A DNA stretch of 64,000 nucleotides, taken from the NCBI GenBank assembly GCA_934365945.1, contig CAKRNE010000004.1:62001-126000 (forward strand), given 5' to 3'. The stretch's first letter is position 1, and every line of letters starts with the position of its first letter. Below, one piece after another: positions 27,789 to 36,520 of the stretch. Below the pieces are notes generated by a model. The model was not told the DNA's origin, did no database searches, and saw only the letters and a program-made list of their open reading frames with translations. A program made the translations under genes and the position numbers. This DNA is from an uncultured Agathobacter sp. (GTDB lineage: Bacteria > Bacillota > Clostridia > Lachnospirales > Lachnospiraceae).

Positions 27789-27952
27789 TTTTTACCTCCG
27801 TTATGGTATTAACCCCAATATTATGATATTCTTAAACTATAATAGTGTTTCCTTATGCACTAATCATATAATAGATTTACGGAAAATAGTATAACATCAT
27901 AAACCAAATTATATAACATTCTGAAACTAAAGCCTTTTTGAAAGGAGAAATC
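27789..27952. promoter_or_regulatory. Divergent promoter region between GH42 and AraC-type gene
   Basis: A 164-bp, very AT-rich intergenic region. On the minus strand, TATAGT preceded by a TTAGTG-like -35 could drive the GH42 gene; on the plus strand TATAAC-type sequences near 27890 could drive the regulator. The matches are moderate and I see no clear palindromic operator. Confidence 0.4.
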
Positions 27953-28819
27953 ATGCCTATTTATTTTGGAAGCAATTTCGCAAGAGAACCGTTTCAATTC
28001 GACTCTGTCGGCAACGATTGGGAGCAGGAAAGCGTGACGCGCCCGGAAGGATATCCGCTGTATCATTATTTACAGACAAAGGAGGGAGTGGGTGAGGTGA
28101 CGGTATACGGCAGAAGTCAGGCTGCTTCAGACAGTGCTTTGTCAAACAGTCATATGATTGAGCTGCAAAAGGGACAGGGGATTCTCATTGCGCCAAATGT
28201 GCCGCACTCCTATCACAATAAAAACATCTCATCCGGCAATAGCCTGCCATGGAAAACAGAGTTTGCCACTTTTACAGGGACAATGGCGGCAGCCTTCAGG
28301 GAAATGTTTGATGAAAAGGAATACCGGCTGATTGATGAGAATAAGGGAATTGAGGTGTCGGAAGCAATTAACAAGGCGGTAGAAGATTTTAAGGAACGCT
28401 CCAGTGATACGCAGATGCTCTCACTCGACTGTTATGGCATCATGCTTTTGCTCTCGGACCAGTCTAACCACACACACGACAGTGATGACCAAAGCTATGT
28501 GCGTTTTATAAAGCCTGTTATAGATGCTATAGAAGAACGCTACATGGACGATATCAGTGCCAAGGAGCTTGCTGATGGTGTATTTGTATCGCAGCAATAT
28601 CTATCGCGTGTTTTTACAGAGTTTATGAACTGCTCGGTGTATGAGTACCTGACGAACTACCGCATCAATAAAGCCAAGGAATTACTGCTTATAAACAGCA
28701 GGCGCAAGGTGCAGGATATAGCATCTGATGTGGGTTACTCAGATGCCAGCCATTTTATCGTCATGTTCAAGAAACTTACCGGGATGACACCGGCGCAGTT
28801 TCGGAAGCTGCATATATAA
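27953..28819 (+). CDS. AraC-family transcriptional regulator (probably of the GH42 gene)
   Basis: A 288-aa regulator. The N-terminal 170 residues are a cupin-like sugar-sensing domain (GQGILIAPNVPHSYHN). The C-terminal hundred hold two helix-turn-helix units: ISAKELADGVFVSQQYLSRVF and VQDIASDVGYSDASHFIVMF (each quoted region about 20 residues), ending FKKLTGMTPAQFRK. The start at 27953 follows AAAGGAG by 5 bases. Divergent placement from the beta-galactosidase gene suggests it activates it in response to a sugar. Confidence 0.88.
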   Translation: MPIYFGSNFAREPFQFDSVGNDWEQESVTRPEGYPLYHYLQTKEGVGEVTVYGRSQAASDSALSNSHMIELQKGQGILIAPNVPHSYHNKNISSGNSLPWKTEFATFTGTMAAAFREMFDEKEYRLIDENKGIEVSEAINKAVEDFKERSSDTQMLSLDCYGIMLLLSDQSNHTHDSDDQSYVRFIKPVIDAIEERYMDDISAKELADGVFVSQQYLSRVFTEFMNCSVYEYLTNYRINKAKELLLINSRRKVQDIASDVGYSDASHFIVMFKKLTGMTPAQFRKLHI

Positions 28820-28924
28820 GAGGATGCAACTGTTTCTGGTATTTAATAGGGTTTGATGTTAAGATATATTTATCAGAAAATATGATACGAAAATGAATAG
28901 CTACAATCATTGAATATATGTGTA

Positions 28925-28975
28925 AAAACAACAGTGGAACCATTATTTAAGTAAATGGTTCCACTGTTGTTTTGG
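28925..28975. terminator. Bidirectional terminator overlapping the 3' end of a minus-strand gene
   Basis: A 19-20 bp perfect stem, from AAAACAACAGTGG at 28925 to its complement ending at 28973, with a 9-base loop and A/T tails on both sides. The stop codon of the minus-strand gene lies inside the loop, so its last codons form one arm. Confidence 0.9.
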
Positions 28976-29618
28976 TATATATAACATCATCTGTAATCTG
29001 TATTCCATATTTATCAAGGTCAACTCTGCCGTCTATGACCTCAATGCCATCCGCTCTTAGACGTTTAGCCTGTTCATCGGCACCGCCGAAGGCAAATGCC
29101 CCTGACAGCTCACCCTTTGCATTTACCACCCGGTAGCATGGAATTTCATCAGGATTGGGATTCTTGTGCAGGGCATTGCCGACAGCCCGGCACATTTTTT
29201 TATTGCCTGCAAGCTCAGCAATCTGTGCATATGTGGCAACACAGCCCTTTGGAATCCTTTTTACAGCCTCATATATGAGCCGGGTTGGATTATAGGTGAC
29301 AAGGTCATAGCTGTCTGCAATCATGTTTTTTATAGCATCATCCGGTATGCTGCCATCGAGAATGATGGTATTCCAGTTGTCCTTGTTCTGGTGCCAGCCG
29401 GGGATGACCGATGTGAAGGCATCTCTCCAGAAGTCGCGCCAGGCAGGAGATACCTTGACATTTAAATTGATAAAACCATTGCGCTCGTAGGTCCACAGGA
29501 AAACCTTTTTGCTGTCCTTTACGCGGATGAGCTGCCAGTTTGGGTCGTGGAATGGGGCTTCCTGATATGTATTTGGAAATGATAAGCCGTAGTCTAATGC
29601 TTCTTGTCGTGTTTTCAT
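28947..29618 (-). CDS. MmcQ/YjbR domain fused to an alkyltransferase-like (MGMT/ATL) domain
   Basis: A 223-aa two-domain protein. Residues 1-115 match the MmcQ/YjbR (DUF419) fold: YGLSFPNTYQEAPFHDPNW, GFINLNVK and WNTIILDGSIPD. Residues about 128-200 match the DNA-binding half of O6-alkylguanine transferases: IPKGCVATYAQIAELAG, CRAVGNALHKNPNP and PCYRVVNAKGELSGAF. The usual PCHRV active site reads PCYRV here, so the catalytic cysteine is kept but its partner histidine is tyrosine. It may bind damaged DNA without normal repair chemistry. The start at 29618 is chosen because the upstream extension is hydrophobic and unlike the family. The stop codon is in a terminator loop. Confidence 0.82.
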   Translation of the reverse strand: MKTRQEALDYGLSFPNTYQEAPFHDPNWQLIRVKDSKKVFLWTYERNGFINLNVKVSPAWRDFWRDAFTSVIPGWHQNKDNWNTIILDGSIPDDAIKNMIADSYDLVTYNPTRLIYEAVKRIPKGCVATYAQIAELAGNKKMCRAVGNALHKNPNPDEIPCYRVVNAKGELSGAFAFGGADEQAKRLRADGIEVIDGRVDLDKYGIQITDDVIYTKTTVEPFT

Positions 29619-29677
29619 AGATTTTGCCTGCTTTCTTTTTAGGTATACGATTACAGTATAACATAAAAAGAACAAAT

Positions 29678-31078
29678 TTATTGACTTAATTCCCCATACA
29701 ACCTCTCTATCTCCCCATCGTCCTTAGAATTAACAAACACCAGTGTATCATCAGTTTTTATCATGAGAATAGGAGAGTATCCGTCGAATACATACAGGCT
29801 GCATTTTCCAAGAGTGCGTCCTTCGTACCTGCCGATATCGTAGCTGTCTGTAGAGGCTCCGTTTGTACGCAGGAGACTGTCATCAGGCAGCTCATCCAGA
29901 AGCTTAAGCTCTGTGATGTCATTTACATCAATCTCGCTTGTATAGCCACCGGCAGAAATAGTAAGGTTATTGTTTGTCAGAGTGATTTTTTCCTGTATAT
30001 TAATCAAAGGAAGCATGCAGACAAACACTAGGATGATACAGCCGGCTATTATTGCACCGGTTATTCCTGTGAAAATCCACGCACCTTTTTTAGCATAATT
30101 GAACGTGTAGTTGCCGGACTGCATGCGGTTTTCAATGAGAATATGTTTGTCGTCGGGATTATAGTAGTAGCCGGTTTTCCAGTATTCATCATCGTCCACA
30201 TCTATTGGTGAGGTGTTGGCAGACAGCAGTTCCTTCTTTCTGTTTAGACCCATATAAATTGGAACAATAAATCCCAAAACGGATATTAACTGAATGAAAA
30301 TATAAACATAATAGGATGATGCCGGAAATAATCCGGTGATGCCTGTGTATAATGCTACATAAATCCATGCGACAGCGTTTAATCCGCTTAGGAGAAGCAT
30401 GGCGATGCTTTTATATTTTTTCATAGTATTGTTTACAATAAGGTTGAGCTTTGAATCCATGCTGTATACGTGGCGCTCGCTTTTGTTTATAAAAGCATGA
30501 AATATCAGCGAAAGCGTGGATATTAAAACAGAGCACAAAAACAGCGAAATCATAAGGATGTTGTAATGGGTGTCACCAAGCATAAAGTATGGTATATATG
30601 CCGCAAGCTCAGTAATTAAAAAGAGTGCGTGCCATTTATAGCTGACTGTCGTGGCACCGGCTTCTGCTGAAACGCGGGTGTCTATATAAACCTTTTTGCG
30701 TTGGGCTTCTATTATCCATCCGTTTTGTATTTTCAGAGCATACATTTTCCGGTGGGAGCTGTTTGGAATATGAATGATTCCAAAGATATATGCAAACATC
30801 CAGACAATATATACCAGAACAAAAACGGCGATGTTAACAAAAACAATAAAGCATATCGCAATGGAGATAATCACATTGGCAATCTGAAAGTGTTTCATTT
30901 TGCATTTTCCGGTGTTGACGATTTCGGTTACTTCGGCATCTTCTTTGTGAGCTGATGGAATATGTACATTGAGATACATGCCGTTTTCATATTTATAGGC
31001 GTGTGTGTAAGCAAATTGCATACATAGTATGATAAAAAGGTTTGTAACTATAAAGATAATAAACATGATAATTTCCAT
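29678..31078 (-). CDS. DUF5808 multi-pass membrane protein
   Basis: A 466-aa membrane protein with about eight to nine hydrophobic segments. Around residue 300 it has the DUF5808 signature (DDEYWKTGYYYNPDDKHILI, then NYTFNYAKKGAW), and the C-terminal 110 residues after the last membrane segment look like a small bacterial PH-like beta domain. GAGGAGG precedes the start. It lies 15 bp after a GntR gene and is surely cotranscribed. Such pairs are common in Firmicutes and are thought to respond to envelope conditions; the actual role is unknown. Confidence 0.75.
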   Translation of the reverse strand: MEIIMFIIFIVTNLFIILCMQFAYTHAYKYENGMYLNVHIPSAHKEDAEVTEIVNTGKCKMKHFQIANVIISIAICFIVFVNIAVFVLVYIVWMFAYIFGIIHIPNSSHRKMYALKIQNGWIIEAQRKKVYIDTRVSAEAGATTVSYKWHALFLITELAAYIPYFMLGDTHYNILMISLFLCSVLISTLSLIFHAFINKSERHVYSMDSKLNLIVNNTMKKYKSIAMLLLSGLNAVAWIYVALYTGITGLFPASSYYVYIFIQLISVLGFIVPIYMGLNRKKELLSANTSPIDVDDDEYWKTGYYYNPDDKHILIENRMQSGNYTFNYAKKGAWIFTGITGAIIAGCIILVFVCMLPLINIQEKITLTNNNLTISAGGYTSEIDVNDITELKLLDELPDDSLLRTNGASTDSYDIGRYEGRTLGKCSLYVFDGYSPILMIKTDDTLVFVNSKDDGEIERLYGELSQ

Positions 31079-31093
31079 AGTCTGCCTCCTCTG

Positions 31094-31477
31094 CTAAGCG
31101 GTACATGGTTTCATTTGTGAATACATTTTATCGCACATTGATAAAAATTCCTCACGGCTCATTCCGGTGAGACAAGCCTCAGCACTTAAAAGCTCAAGCT
31201 CTGATTCCAGCTTTTCAGTGAAGTCGGTATCATCTGCGATGGATTCTGACACAAAAGCGCCGAGCCGTCTGTCTGTACGGATAAATCCCTCATTTTTCAA
31301 AATCTGATAGGCTTTATTGACCGTCATTGTGTTTACACCGGCATCGCTTGCAAGCTGGCGCACGGTCGGAAGCTTTTCGCCGGTCTTTAGCTCGCCTTTG
31401 CCTATTCCCTTTACAATCTGGTTTCTAAGCTGTACATATATCGGGGTACTGCTTGACATGTCGAGTTCTATTATCAT
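31094..31477 (-). CDS. GntR-family regulator, YtrA type
   Basis: A 127-aa regulator, almost entirely a GntR winged helix: PIYVQLRNQIVKGIGKGEL, LPTVRQLASDAGVNTMTVNK and GFIRTDRRLGAFV. It has only the short C-terminal dimerisation tail typical of the YtrA subfamily, which controls its own operon. AGGAGG lies 6 bases before the start. A palindrome with TGTATTA/TAATACA arms upstream is the likely operator. It is followed by the DUF5808 membrane protein gene. Confidence 0.9.
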   Translation of the reverse strand: MIIELDMSSSTPIYVQLRNQIVKGIGKGELKTGEKLPTVRQLASDAGVNTMTVNKAYQILKNEGFIRTDRRLGAFVSESIADDTDFTEKLESELELLSAEACLTGMSREEFLSMCDKMYSQMKPCTA

Positions 31478-31588
31478 GTGAACCTCCTGTAGCTTACTGT
31501 TTACATGTCATAGCCTGTTTGAAATGCATCAATATTTATGAGCAGGCTGTAATCTGACAAAATTTGTAAGTGATATAAATGTATTATT

Positions 31589-31609
31589 TGTATTATATAT
31601 AGTAATACA
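31589..31609. promoter_or_regulatory. Probable operator of the GntR/DUF5808 operon
   Basis: Perfect arms TGTATTA (31589-31595) and TAATACA (31603-31609) separated by 7 bases, 111 bp upstream of the GntR start. On the minus strand it contains TATAAT, so binding would cover a -10. YtrA-type regulators typically use such palindromes; the pairing of protein and site is inferred. Confidence 0.65.
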
Positions 31610-31650
31610 GAAAAAGCATTCTGTCAACGGATGTTTTAGCATCAATTATA

Positions 31651-31678
31651 TTGACATTTGGAATATTCCAATTATGAT
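31651..31678 (+). promoter_or_regulatory. Promoter with a 14-bp palindrome in its spacer (MYG1-like gene)
   Basis: TTGACA at 31651-31656, a 16-base spacer and TATGAT at 31673-31678, about 50 bases before the gene. The spacer carries the perfect palindrome TTGGAATATTCCAA (31658-31671), an ideal repressor position. No regulator can be named. Confidence 0.6.
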
Positions 31679-31729
31679 TAAAGAGTTATAAGGTATCACA
31701 ACGTAAAAGAATACATATGAGGTTAAAAA

Positions 31730-32974
31730 ATGAGCAGATTAATAGAACAGATAAAACAAAAGGATGCCTGTGCCTTCACACATGGCGGCAAATTTCACGC
31801 AGATGATGTGTTCTCATCAGCCCTGCTTTTGTATATAAACCCTGAGATTAGCATAACAAGGGGCAACAGTGTGCCTGATGATTTCACAGGAATAGTTTTT
31901 GATATAGGGCGTGGTGAGTTTGACCATCACCAGAAGGACAGCAGAATCAGGGAAAACGGTGTGCCGTATGCGGCATTTGGCCTGCTGTGGGAGGCTGTTG
32001 GAGCGGATATTCTAGGTGAGGAGCTGGCGGTGAAATTTGATGAGTCATTTGTCCAGCCGCTCGACAACAATGACAATACAGGAGAGAAAAACGAGCTTGC
32101 AACACTTATAGGCAATTTCAATCCGTCATGGGATTATGAGGGCGGCAGCGATGAGGCTTTCTTTCAGGCGGTAAGCGTGGCAGGCATGATACTGGAAAAC
32201 AAATTTGAGAGATACCGTGGCAATGAGAGAGCAGATAAGAGAGTGGAGGAGGTGCTTGCAAAGCATGATCCGGCAAGCAGGATACTTGTGCTTCCCGAGT
32301 TTATCCCGTGTCAGAAGGCACTGAGTGAGACGGATATTGCGTTTGTTATTTTTCCGTCAAACAGAGGTGGCTTTTGTATACAGCCACAGAAAAGAGAGTA
32401 TTCGATGAATTACAAGTGTTCTTTTCCGGCAGAGTGGCTTGGACTTGAAGGCGAGGAGCTTGTAAATGCTACAGGAATTTCCGGTGCGATATTCTGTCAC
32501 AAGGGAGGCTTTATCATGACTGTTAAGGAGCAGGATGAAGCGGTAAAGGCATGCGAAAAGGCACTTTCTCTTCATAAAGACAGCTCTGTGATAGTATGGT
32601 ACGGCGGTAAAGGAGATACTACAGCGAAGGCATGTGACAGTCAGACAGACGAGCTGCTTATGAATGTTGCAAAGGCACGAGGCATAAAGGGTGTGCATAT
32701 CTGTCATGTTGATGCAATGCCTGTTCCGCAGCTTGAATTGACAGAGCTTGACAGTGAGACAGCATATGCAGAGGTAATGATGGAGAAGCCACAGTGGAAG
32801 GCATATGTAAAGGAGCAGGTGAAGCAGATTGTAAAGTACAGACCGGAGGCAGTATATGTGGAAGGAAATGCATTTGAGACATATCCGGTTATACGTGCAC
32901 TCAGAAAGAAGCACATTCCGGTGCTTACGATGATTGAAAATAAAGAGAAAAAAATAATGGTAAGAATACCATGA
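31730..32974 (+). CDS. MYG1/UPF0160-family metal-dependent hydrolase with a C-terminal extension
   Basis: A 414-aa cytoplasmic protein. The N-terminal 290 residues are MYG1-like, with THGGKFHADDVFSSALLL near residue 18 and DIGRGEFDHHQKDSR near 63. These histidine/aspartate motifs are those of the DHH phosphoesterase-like metal site; eukaryotic MYG1 is a 3'-5' exoribonuclease. From about residue 295 an extra 110-120 residue domain follows (VIVWYGGKGDTTAK, then AVYVEGNAFETYPVIRALRKK) that I do not recognise. No ribosome binding site is strong; GAGG at 31720 is close. Confidence 0.78.
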   Translation: MSRLIEQIKQKDACAFTHGGKFHADDVFSSALLLYINPEISITRGNSVPDDFTGIVFDIGRGEFDHHQKDSRIRENGVPYAAFGLLWEAVGADILGEELAVKFDESFVQPLDNNDNTGEKNELATLIGNFNPSWDYEGGSDEAFFQAVSVAGMILENKFERYRGNERADKRVEEVLAKHDPASRILVLPEFIPCQKALSETDIAFVIFPSNRGGFCIQPQKREYSMNYKCSFPAEWLGLEGEELVNATGISGAIFCHKGGFIMTVKEQDEAVKACEKALSLHKDSSVIVWYGGKGDTTAKACDSQTDELLMNVAKARGIKGVHICHVDAMPVPQLELTELDSETAYAEVMMEKPQWKAYVKEQVKQIVKYRPEAVYVEGNAFETYPVIRALRKKHIPVLTMIENKEKKIMVRIP

Positions 32975-33092
32975 TTTATGTGCAATTTTGTAAAAATTTG
33001 GTATAATGTTGTTAAGCACGGACATCGTGCGGTTTTGCGAATGTGCATGGGGTGGTTCTGAATAATTCAAGCAACAATACGAGGAAGCAGGT

Positions 33093-34547
33093 ATGAAGAC
33101 AATCATAAAATACGAGCTTGTCATAAATGAGGCACTCAGATCTGCACTCAACTATGATACACCGGATGAGCAGATTAATGAGTTTATCAGATTTTTCGGA
33201 AAACACATCGGTTCTGACCGCATATATATATTTGAGGATTGTGATGAGAGACACGTCACCAACAATACATATGAGTGGTGTGCGGATGGAATAGAGCCGA
33301 TGATACATGAGCTGCAGAATGTCGATATGGACATAATAGGCTGGTGGTATCAGGCCTTTGAAAAGGACAAGAATGTAATTATCACAGATATAGAGCAGAT
33401 AAAAGATGAGCACAGGGGCTCTTACAATCTGTTAAAGGCACAAAATGTAAAAAAAGTTGTGGTATGCCCAATCCGCTACAAGGATCAGATAAAGGGTTTT
33501 TTCGGTGTGGATAATCCACCTGAAAGCGATACTCTCGGACTGACCACATTCTTAGATATGATAGGCACCTTGCTTATATCCCTGCTTAAGCTGCGCAATT
33601 CCTTCACAAAGTCAAATAAGGAAGCGAGGCTTAGCAGCTATTCATCACTTTCAAGCATCTATATATCCATGGTATTGGTCAATGTACAGACATTCAGATA
33701 TCATATAGTAAAGACTCTGGATGAGATTTCACATTTTCTTGGTGTGCAGCCACAAAGTGAGGGAGAGTATAGGGTAGATGAGAATTTTCCGGAGCATATC
33801 ATCAAGGTGATGAATGAGTTCTGCGTTAAGGCACAGCGCAAGGAGGCTCTGGAGTTTGTGGATATCAGTACCTTAGAGGACAGACTCCGTGGAAAAAACA
33901 CCATAGTACATGAGTATATAGGAATACAGACCGGCTGGTGCCGTGAAAGGTTTATTCCTGTAGACTATGATGCAGACGGCAGGCTGTGGCATGTGCTTTA
34001 CTGCGTGGAGAACATTGACGAGGAAAAGCGACGTGAAAACAGGCTTATGTATCTGGCGCAGACTGATCTCATGACAGGTATACGCAACCGCGGAAGTGGA
34101 GAGAATAAGATAACAGAGTATCTCGTTCGTAAACAGTGCGGTCTGCTATGCCTTTTGGATTGTGACAAGTTTAAGTCGATAAACGATACCTATGGTCATG
34201 CAGTGGGTGACAAAGTGATAATAGCAATTGCTGATACTCTGCGCAAATCATGTCGTGATGATGATGTGGTGCTTCGTCTGGGCGGCGATGAGTTTGCGGT
34301 GTTTTTACCGGGGATGCTTGATAAAGAGAGGGCAACAGCTTTTTTTGACAGGCTTTTTTCAAATATAGAGCATATTGATATTGCAGAGATGGGTGGAAAG
34401 CACATACTGCTCAGCCTTGGCGCATGCTTTTACAACGGAATGGACCGCATCACGTTTGACCAGCTCTACAGAAGGGCGGATACCGCCATGTATGACAGCA
34501 AGAAAAAGCAGGGCTACAGTGCGACAATTTTTGATGAAAAGCAATGA
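33093..34547 (+). CDS. GAF-like sensor with a C-terminal diguanylate cyclase (GGDEF) domain
   Basis: A 484-aa soluble signalling protein. Residues about 20-175 look like a GAF domain (RIYIFEDCDERHVTNNTYEW, VVCPIRYKDQIKGFFGVDNP). A linker region follows, and the last 165 residues are a canonical GGDEF domain: QTDLMTGIRNRGSGE, LDCDKFKSINDTYGHAVGD and LRLGGDEFAVFLP. The active site is intact, so it should make cyclic di-GMP in response to an unknown small ligand. No I-site RXXD is seen at the usual place. GAGGAAGCAGG precedes the start. Confidence 0.88.
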   Translation: MKTIIKYELVINEALRSALNYDTPDEQINEFIRFFGKHIGSDRIYIFEDCDERHVTNNTYEWCADGIEPMIHELQNVDMDIIGWWYQAFEKDKNVIITDIEQIKDEHRGSYNLLKAQNVKKVVVCPIRYKDQIKGFFGVDNPPESDTLGLTTFLDMIGTLLISLLKLRNSFTKSNKEARLSSYSSLSSIYISMVLVNVQTFRYHIVKTLDEISHFLGVQPQSEGEYRVDENFPEHIIKVMNEFCVKAQRKEALEFVDISTLEDRLRGKNTIVHEYIGIQTGWCRERFIPVDYDADGRLWHVLYCVENIDEEKRRENRLMYLAQTDLMTGIRNRGSGENKITEYLVRKQCGLLCLLDCDKFKSINDTYGHAVGDKVIIAIADTLRKSCRDDDVVLRLGGDEFAVFLPGMLDKERATAFFDRLFSNIEHIDIAEMGGKHILLSLGACFYNGMDRITFDQLYRRADTAMYDSKKKQGYSATIFDEKQ

Positions 34548-34598
34548 TTGTCCATCCTAATAAAATAAAAAGATTATAATAAAAAGAGGAGAATGAAA

Positions 34599-35657
34599 AT
34601 GCAGACAGGAAAAGCAATATCCATCCCATCAATTCTCAAGGTGGGAAAAGGAACATTAAACAAAATTGGAGAGTATTTAAAGAGTGAGGAGCTGACGAGC
34701 GTAGTCATTTTTATGGGTAACGGTCTCATAGATATGTTTGGCGACACTATAATGAAGTCCCTTGCTGATGCAGGCATCACAGTGCTTGAGTACAGCGAGC
34801 TCGATACAGTTGAGATAGACGATATCATTACCCTTGCCTTTGACATTCCAAACAAGGCAAAGGCTGTCGTGTCAGTGGGCGGTGGAAAGGTGATAGATGC
34901 AGGAAAATATGCAGCCTTTTTGAGAAATCTGCCATTTATCAGTGTGCCGACCTCAAGCTCAAGCGATGGTTTTTCAAGCGCCAGTGCATCACTTTTGGTT
35001 CACGGCAAGCGCACATCGGTTCCTGCAAAGCTTGCACACGGCATCATAGTTGACACGCAGGTCATCCGCACAGCGCCGGAGAAGTTTATATATTCGGGCA
35101 TCGGTGATATGGTGTCAAAGATTACAGCGCTCTATGACTGGATTTTTGAGGAAGCACATGGTGCAGGCGTGGTCAATGACTTCGCTGTGATGGTCGCAAA
35201 AAAGGCGGTCAACAGCTTTGTGCGCACACCCTATGAGAGCATAAAGGATGAGCTTTTCCTAAAGGAGCTTGTGGATTCGCTTGCCATGAGCGGTATTGCA
35301 AACGAGATAGCGGGAAGCAGTGCTCCGACCAGTGGCAGCGAGCATCTTATTTCACATGCACTTGACAAAATTCTTGAGCATCCACAGCTTCATGGCATAC
35401 AGGTCGGCATAGCAACCTACATCATGAGTGTGGTGCAGAACCACAGATATGTAAGAGTGTGTACAGTGCTCAAAAGGACAGGCTTTTTCGACTATGCGGC
35501 AACCCTTGGCATGAGAAAGCAGGATTTTCTGGATGCGATAGATATGGCGCCATCCATGAAGCCGTTCAGGCACACATATCTGCATGAGAAGGAGTACCGC
35601 GACGCGGCAAAGAAGCTTGTGCTCGAGGATGATATACTGAATAAAATACTGGTATAG
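34599..35657 (+). CDS. egsA: sn-Glycerol-1-phosphate dehydrogenase (AraM/EgsA family)
   Basis: A 352-aa NAD(P)-dependent dehydrogenase that would reduce dihydroxyacetone phosphate to glycerol-1-phosphate. It has the nucleotide-binding VVSVGGGKVIDAGKYAA, the loop VPTSSSSDGFSSASASL and metal ligands in GIGDMVSK, SGSEHLISHALD and PQLHGIQVG. This is the stereochemistry normally used by archaea for lipids; in Bacillus the relative AraM makes heptaprenylglyceryl phosphate. The start at 34599 is preferred to ATG at 34593, which lies too near the GAGGAG site. A PcrB-like partner is not in the window. Confidence 0.82.
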   Translation: MQTGKAISIPSILKVGKGTLNKIGEYLKSEELTSVVIFMGNGLIDMFGDTIMKSLADAGITVLEYSELDTVEIDDIITLAFDIPNKAKAVVSVGGGKVIDAGKYAAFLRNLPFISVPTSSSSDGFSSASASLLVHGKRTSVPAKLAHGIIVDTQVIRTAPEKFIYSGIGDMVSKITALYDWIFEEAHGAGVVNDFAVMVAKKAVNSFVRTPYESIKDELFLKELVDSLAMSGIANEIAGSSAPTSGSEHLISHALDKILEHPQLHGIQVGIATYIMSVVQNHRYVRVCTVLKRTGFFDYAATLGMRKQDFLDAIDMAPSMKPFRHTYLHEKEYRDAAKKLVLEDDILNKILV

Positions 35658-35661
35658 AGAT

Positions 35662-36381
35662 ATGTATGAGAAGACTATAGAGCCGGTTGCGATTATGCAC
35701 ACCGGATTTGGAGAGAAATTTGGCATTCCAAGGCAGAGCGGCCTCGTGCCTGAGGCGACAGGGCAGATAGTATTTGAACCAAAATACCAAAATCCCGATG
35801 CGCTTCGTGGAATAGAGGAGTTTACACATTTGTGGATTATATGGGGCTTTTCCGAAAACAGGGTGGAGAAATTCACACCGCTCGTTACACCACCAAGACT
35901 TGGAGGAAGGGAAAAGCGTGGTGTTTTTGCCACACGTTCGCCCTTTCGCCCAAACGGCATGGGCTTGTCCTCCGTGAGGCTTGATAAGGTTGAGTACAAA
36001 AGCAGTAAGGGTCCCGTGATTCATGTGTCGGGTGTAGATATGCTTGACGGCACACCAATCTATGACATAAAGCCGTATCTGGCATATGCAGACTCACACC
36101 CTATGGCATCAGATGGCTTTGCCGCAGAGCACAGATGGGATACGGTGCATGTAATCTGGCGCGACGAGGCACTAAAAAGCCGTATGGATGCAGACACTCG
36201 CATTACTGTGGAGCATATTTTGGCACAGGACCCAAGAGCAGCATACAATAAGGCCAAAGACTATATCTATGGCATGAGATACGGCAGCTTTGATATACGC
36301 TTTGTGGCCGATTCGCATGTCGGCACGATAGAGATAGTGGATGTCGTGGAGTGCATAGACGGGTATCACAAGGTTAAATGA
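35662..36381 (+). CDS. trmO: tRNA (t6A37) N6-methyltransferase TrmO
   Basis: A 239-aa protein of the TsaA/UPF0066 family, which uses S-adenosylmethionine to methylate t6A at tRNA position 37. Conserved parts are PVAIMHTGFGEKFGIPRQSG, FTHLWIIWGF and FATRSPFRPNGMGLSSV, followed by DMLDGTPIYDIKPYL. The C-terminal lobe is present. It follows the dehydrogenase gene after 4 bp and is probably cotranscribed, though the two have no known link. Confidence 0.92.
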   Translation: MYEKTIEPVAIMHTGFGEKFGIPRQSGLVPEATGQIVFEPKYQNPDALRGIEEFTHLWIIWGFSENRVEKFTPLVTPPRLGGREKRGVFATRSPFRPNGMGLSSVRLDKVEYKSSKGPVIHVSGVDMLDGTPIYDIKPYLAYADSHPMASDGFAAEHRWDTVHVIWRDEALKSRMDADTRITVEHILAQDPRAAYNKAKDYIYGMRYGSFDIRFVADSHVGTIEIVDVVECIDGYHKVK

Positions 36382-36520
36382 TTTTTAGGAAGTGTTTTAA
36401 GTGAATATGATTTGCATATGCTGCCCGAAGAGAGTAAAATGGTAATGCATACCAAAGGACAAATACATTAAGAATATATTTGTAAATACATATTAAATAC
36501 ACATAAGGAAGGTACATACA

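Noticed and set aside
32357-33151. 264-codon minus-strand frame opposite the MYG1-like gene
   Set aside because: Cysteine/tyrosine/histidine-rich composition with no family resemblance; it overlaps the coding strand of a conserved protein and runs into the next gene.
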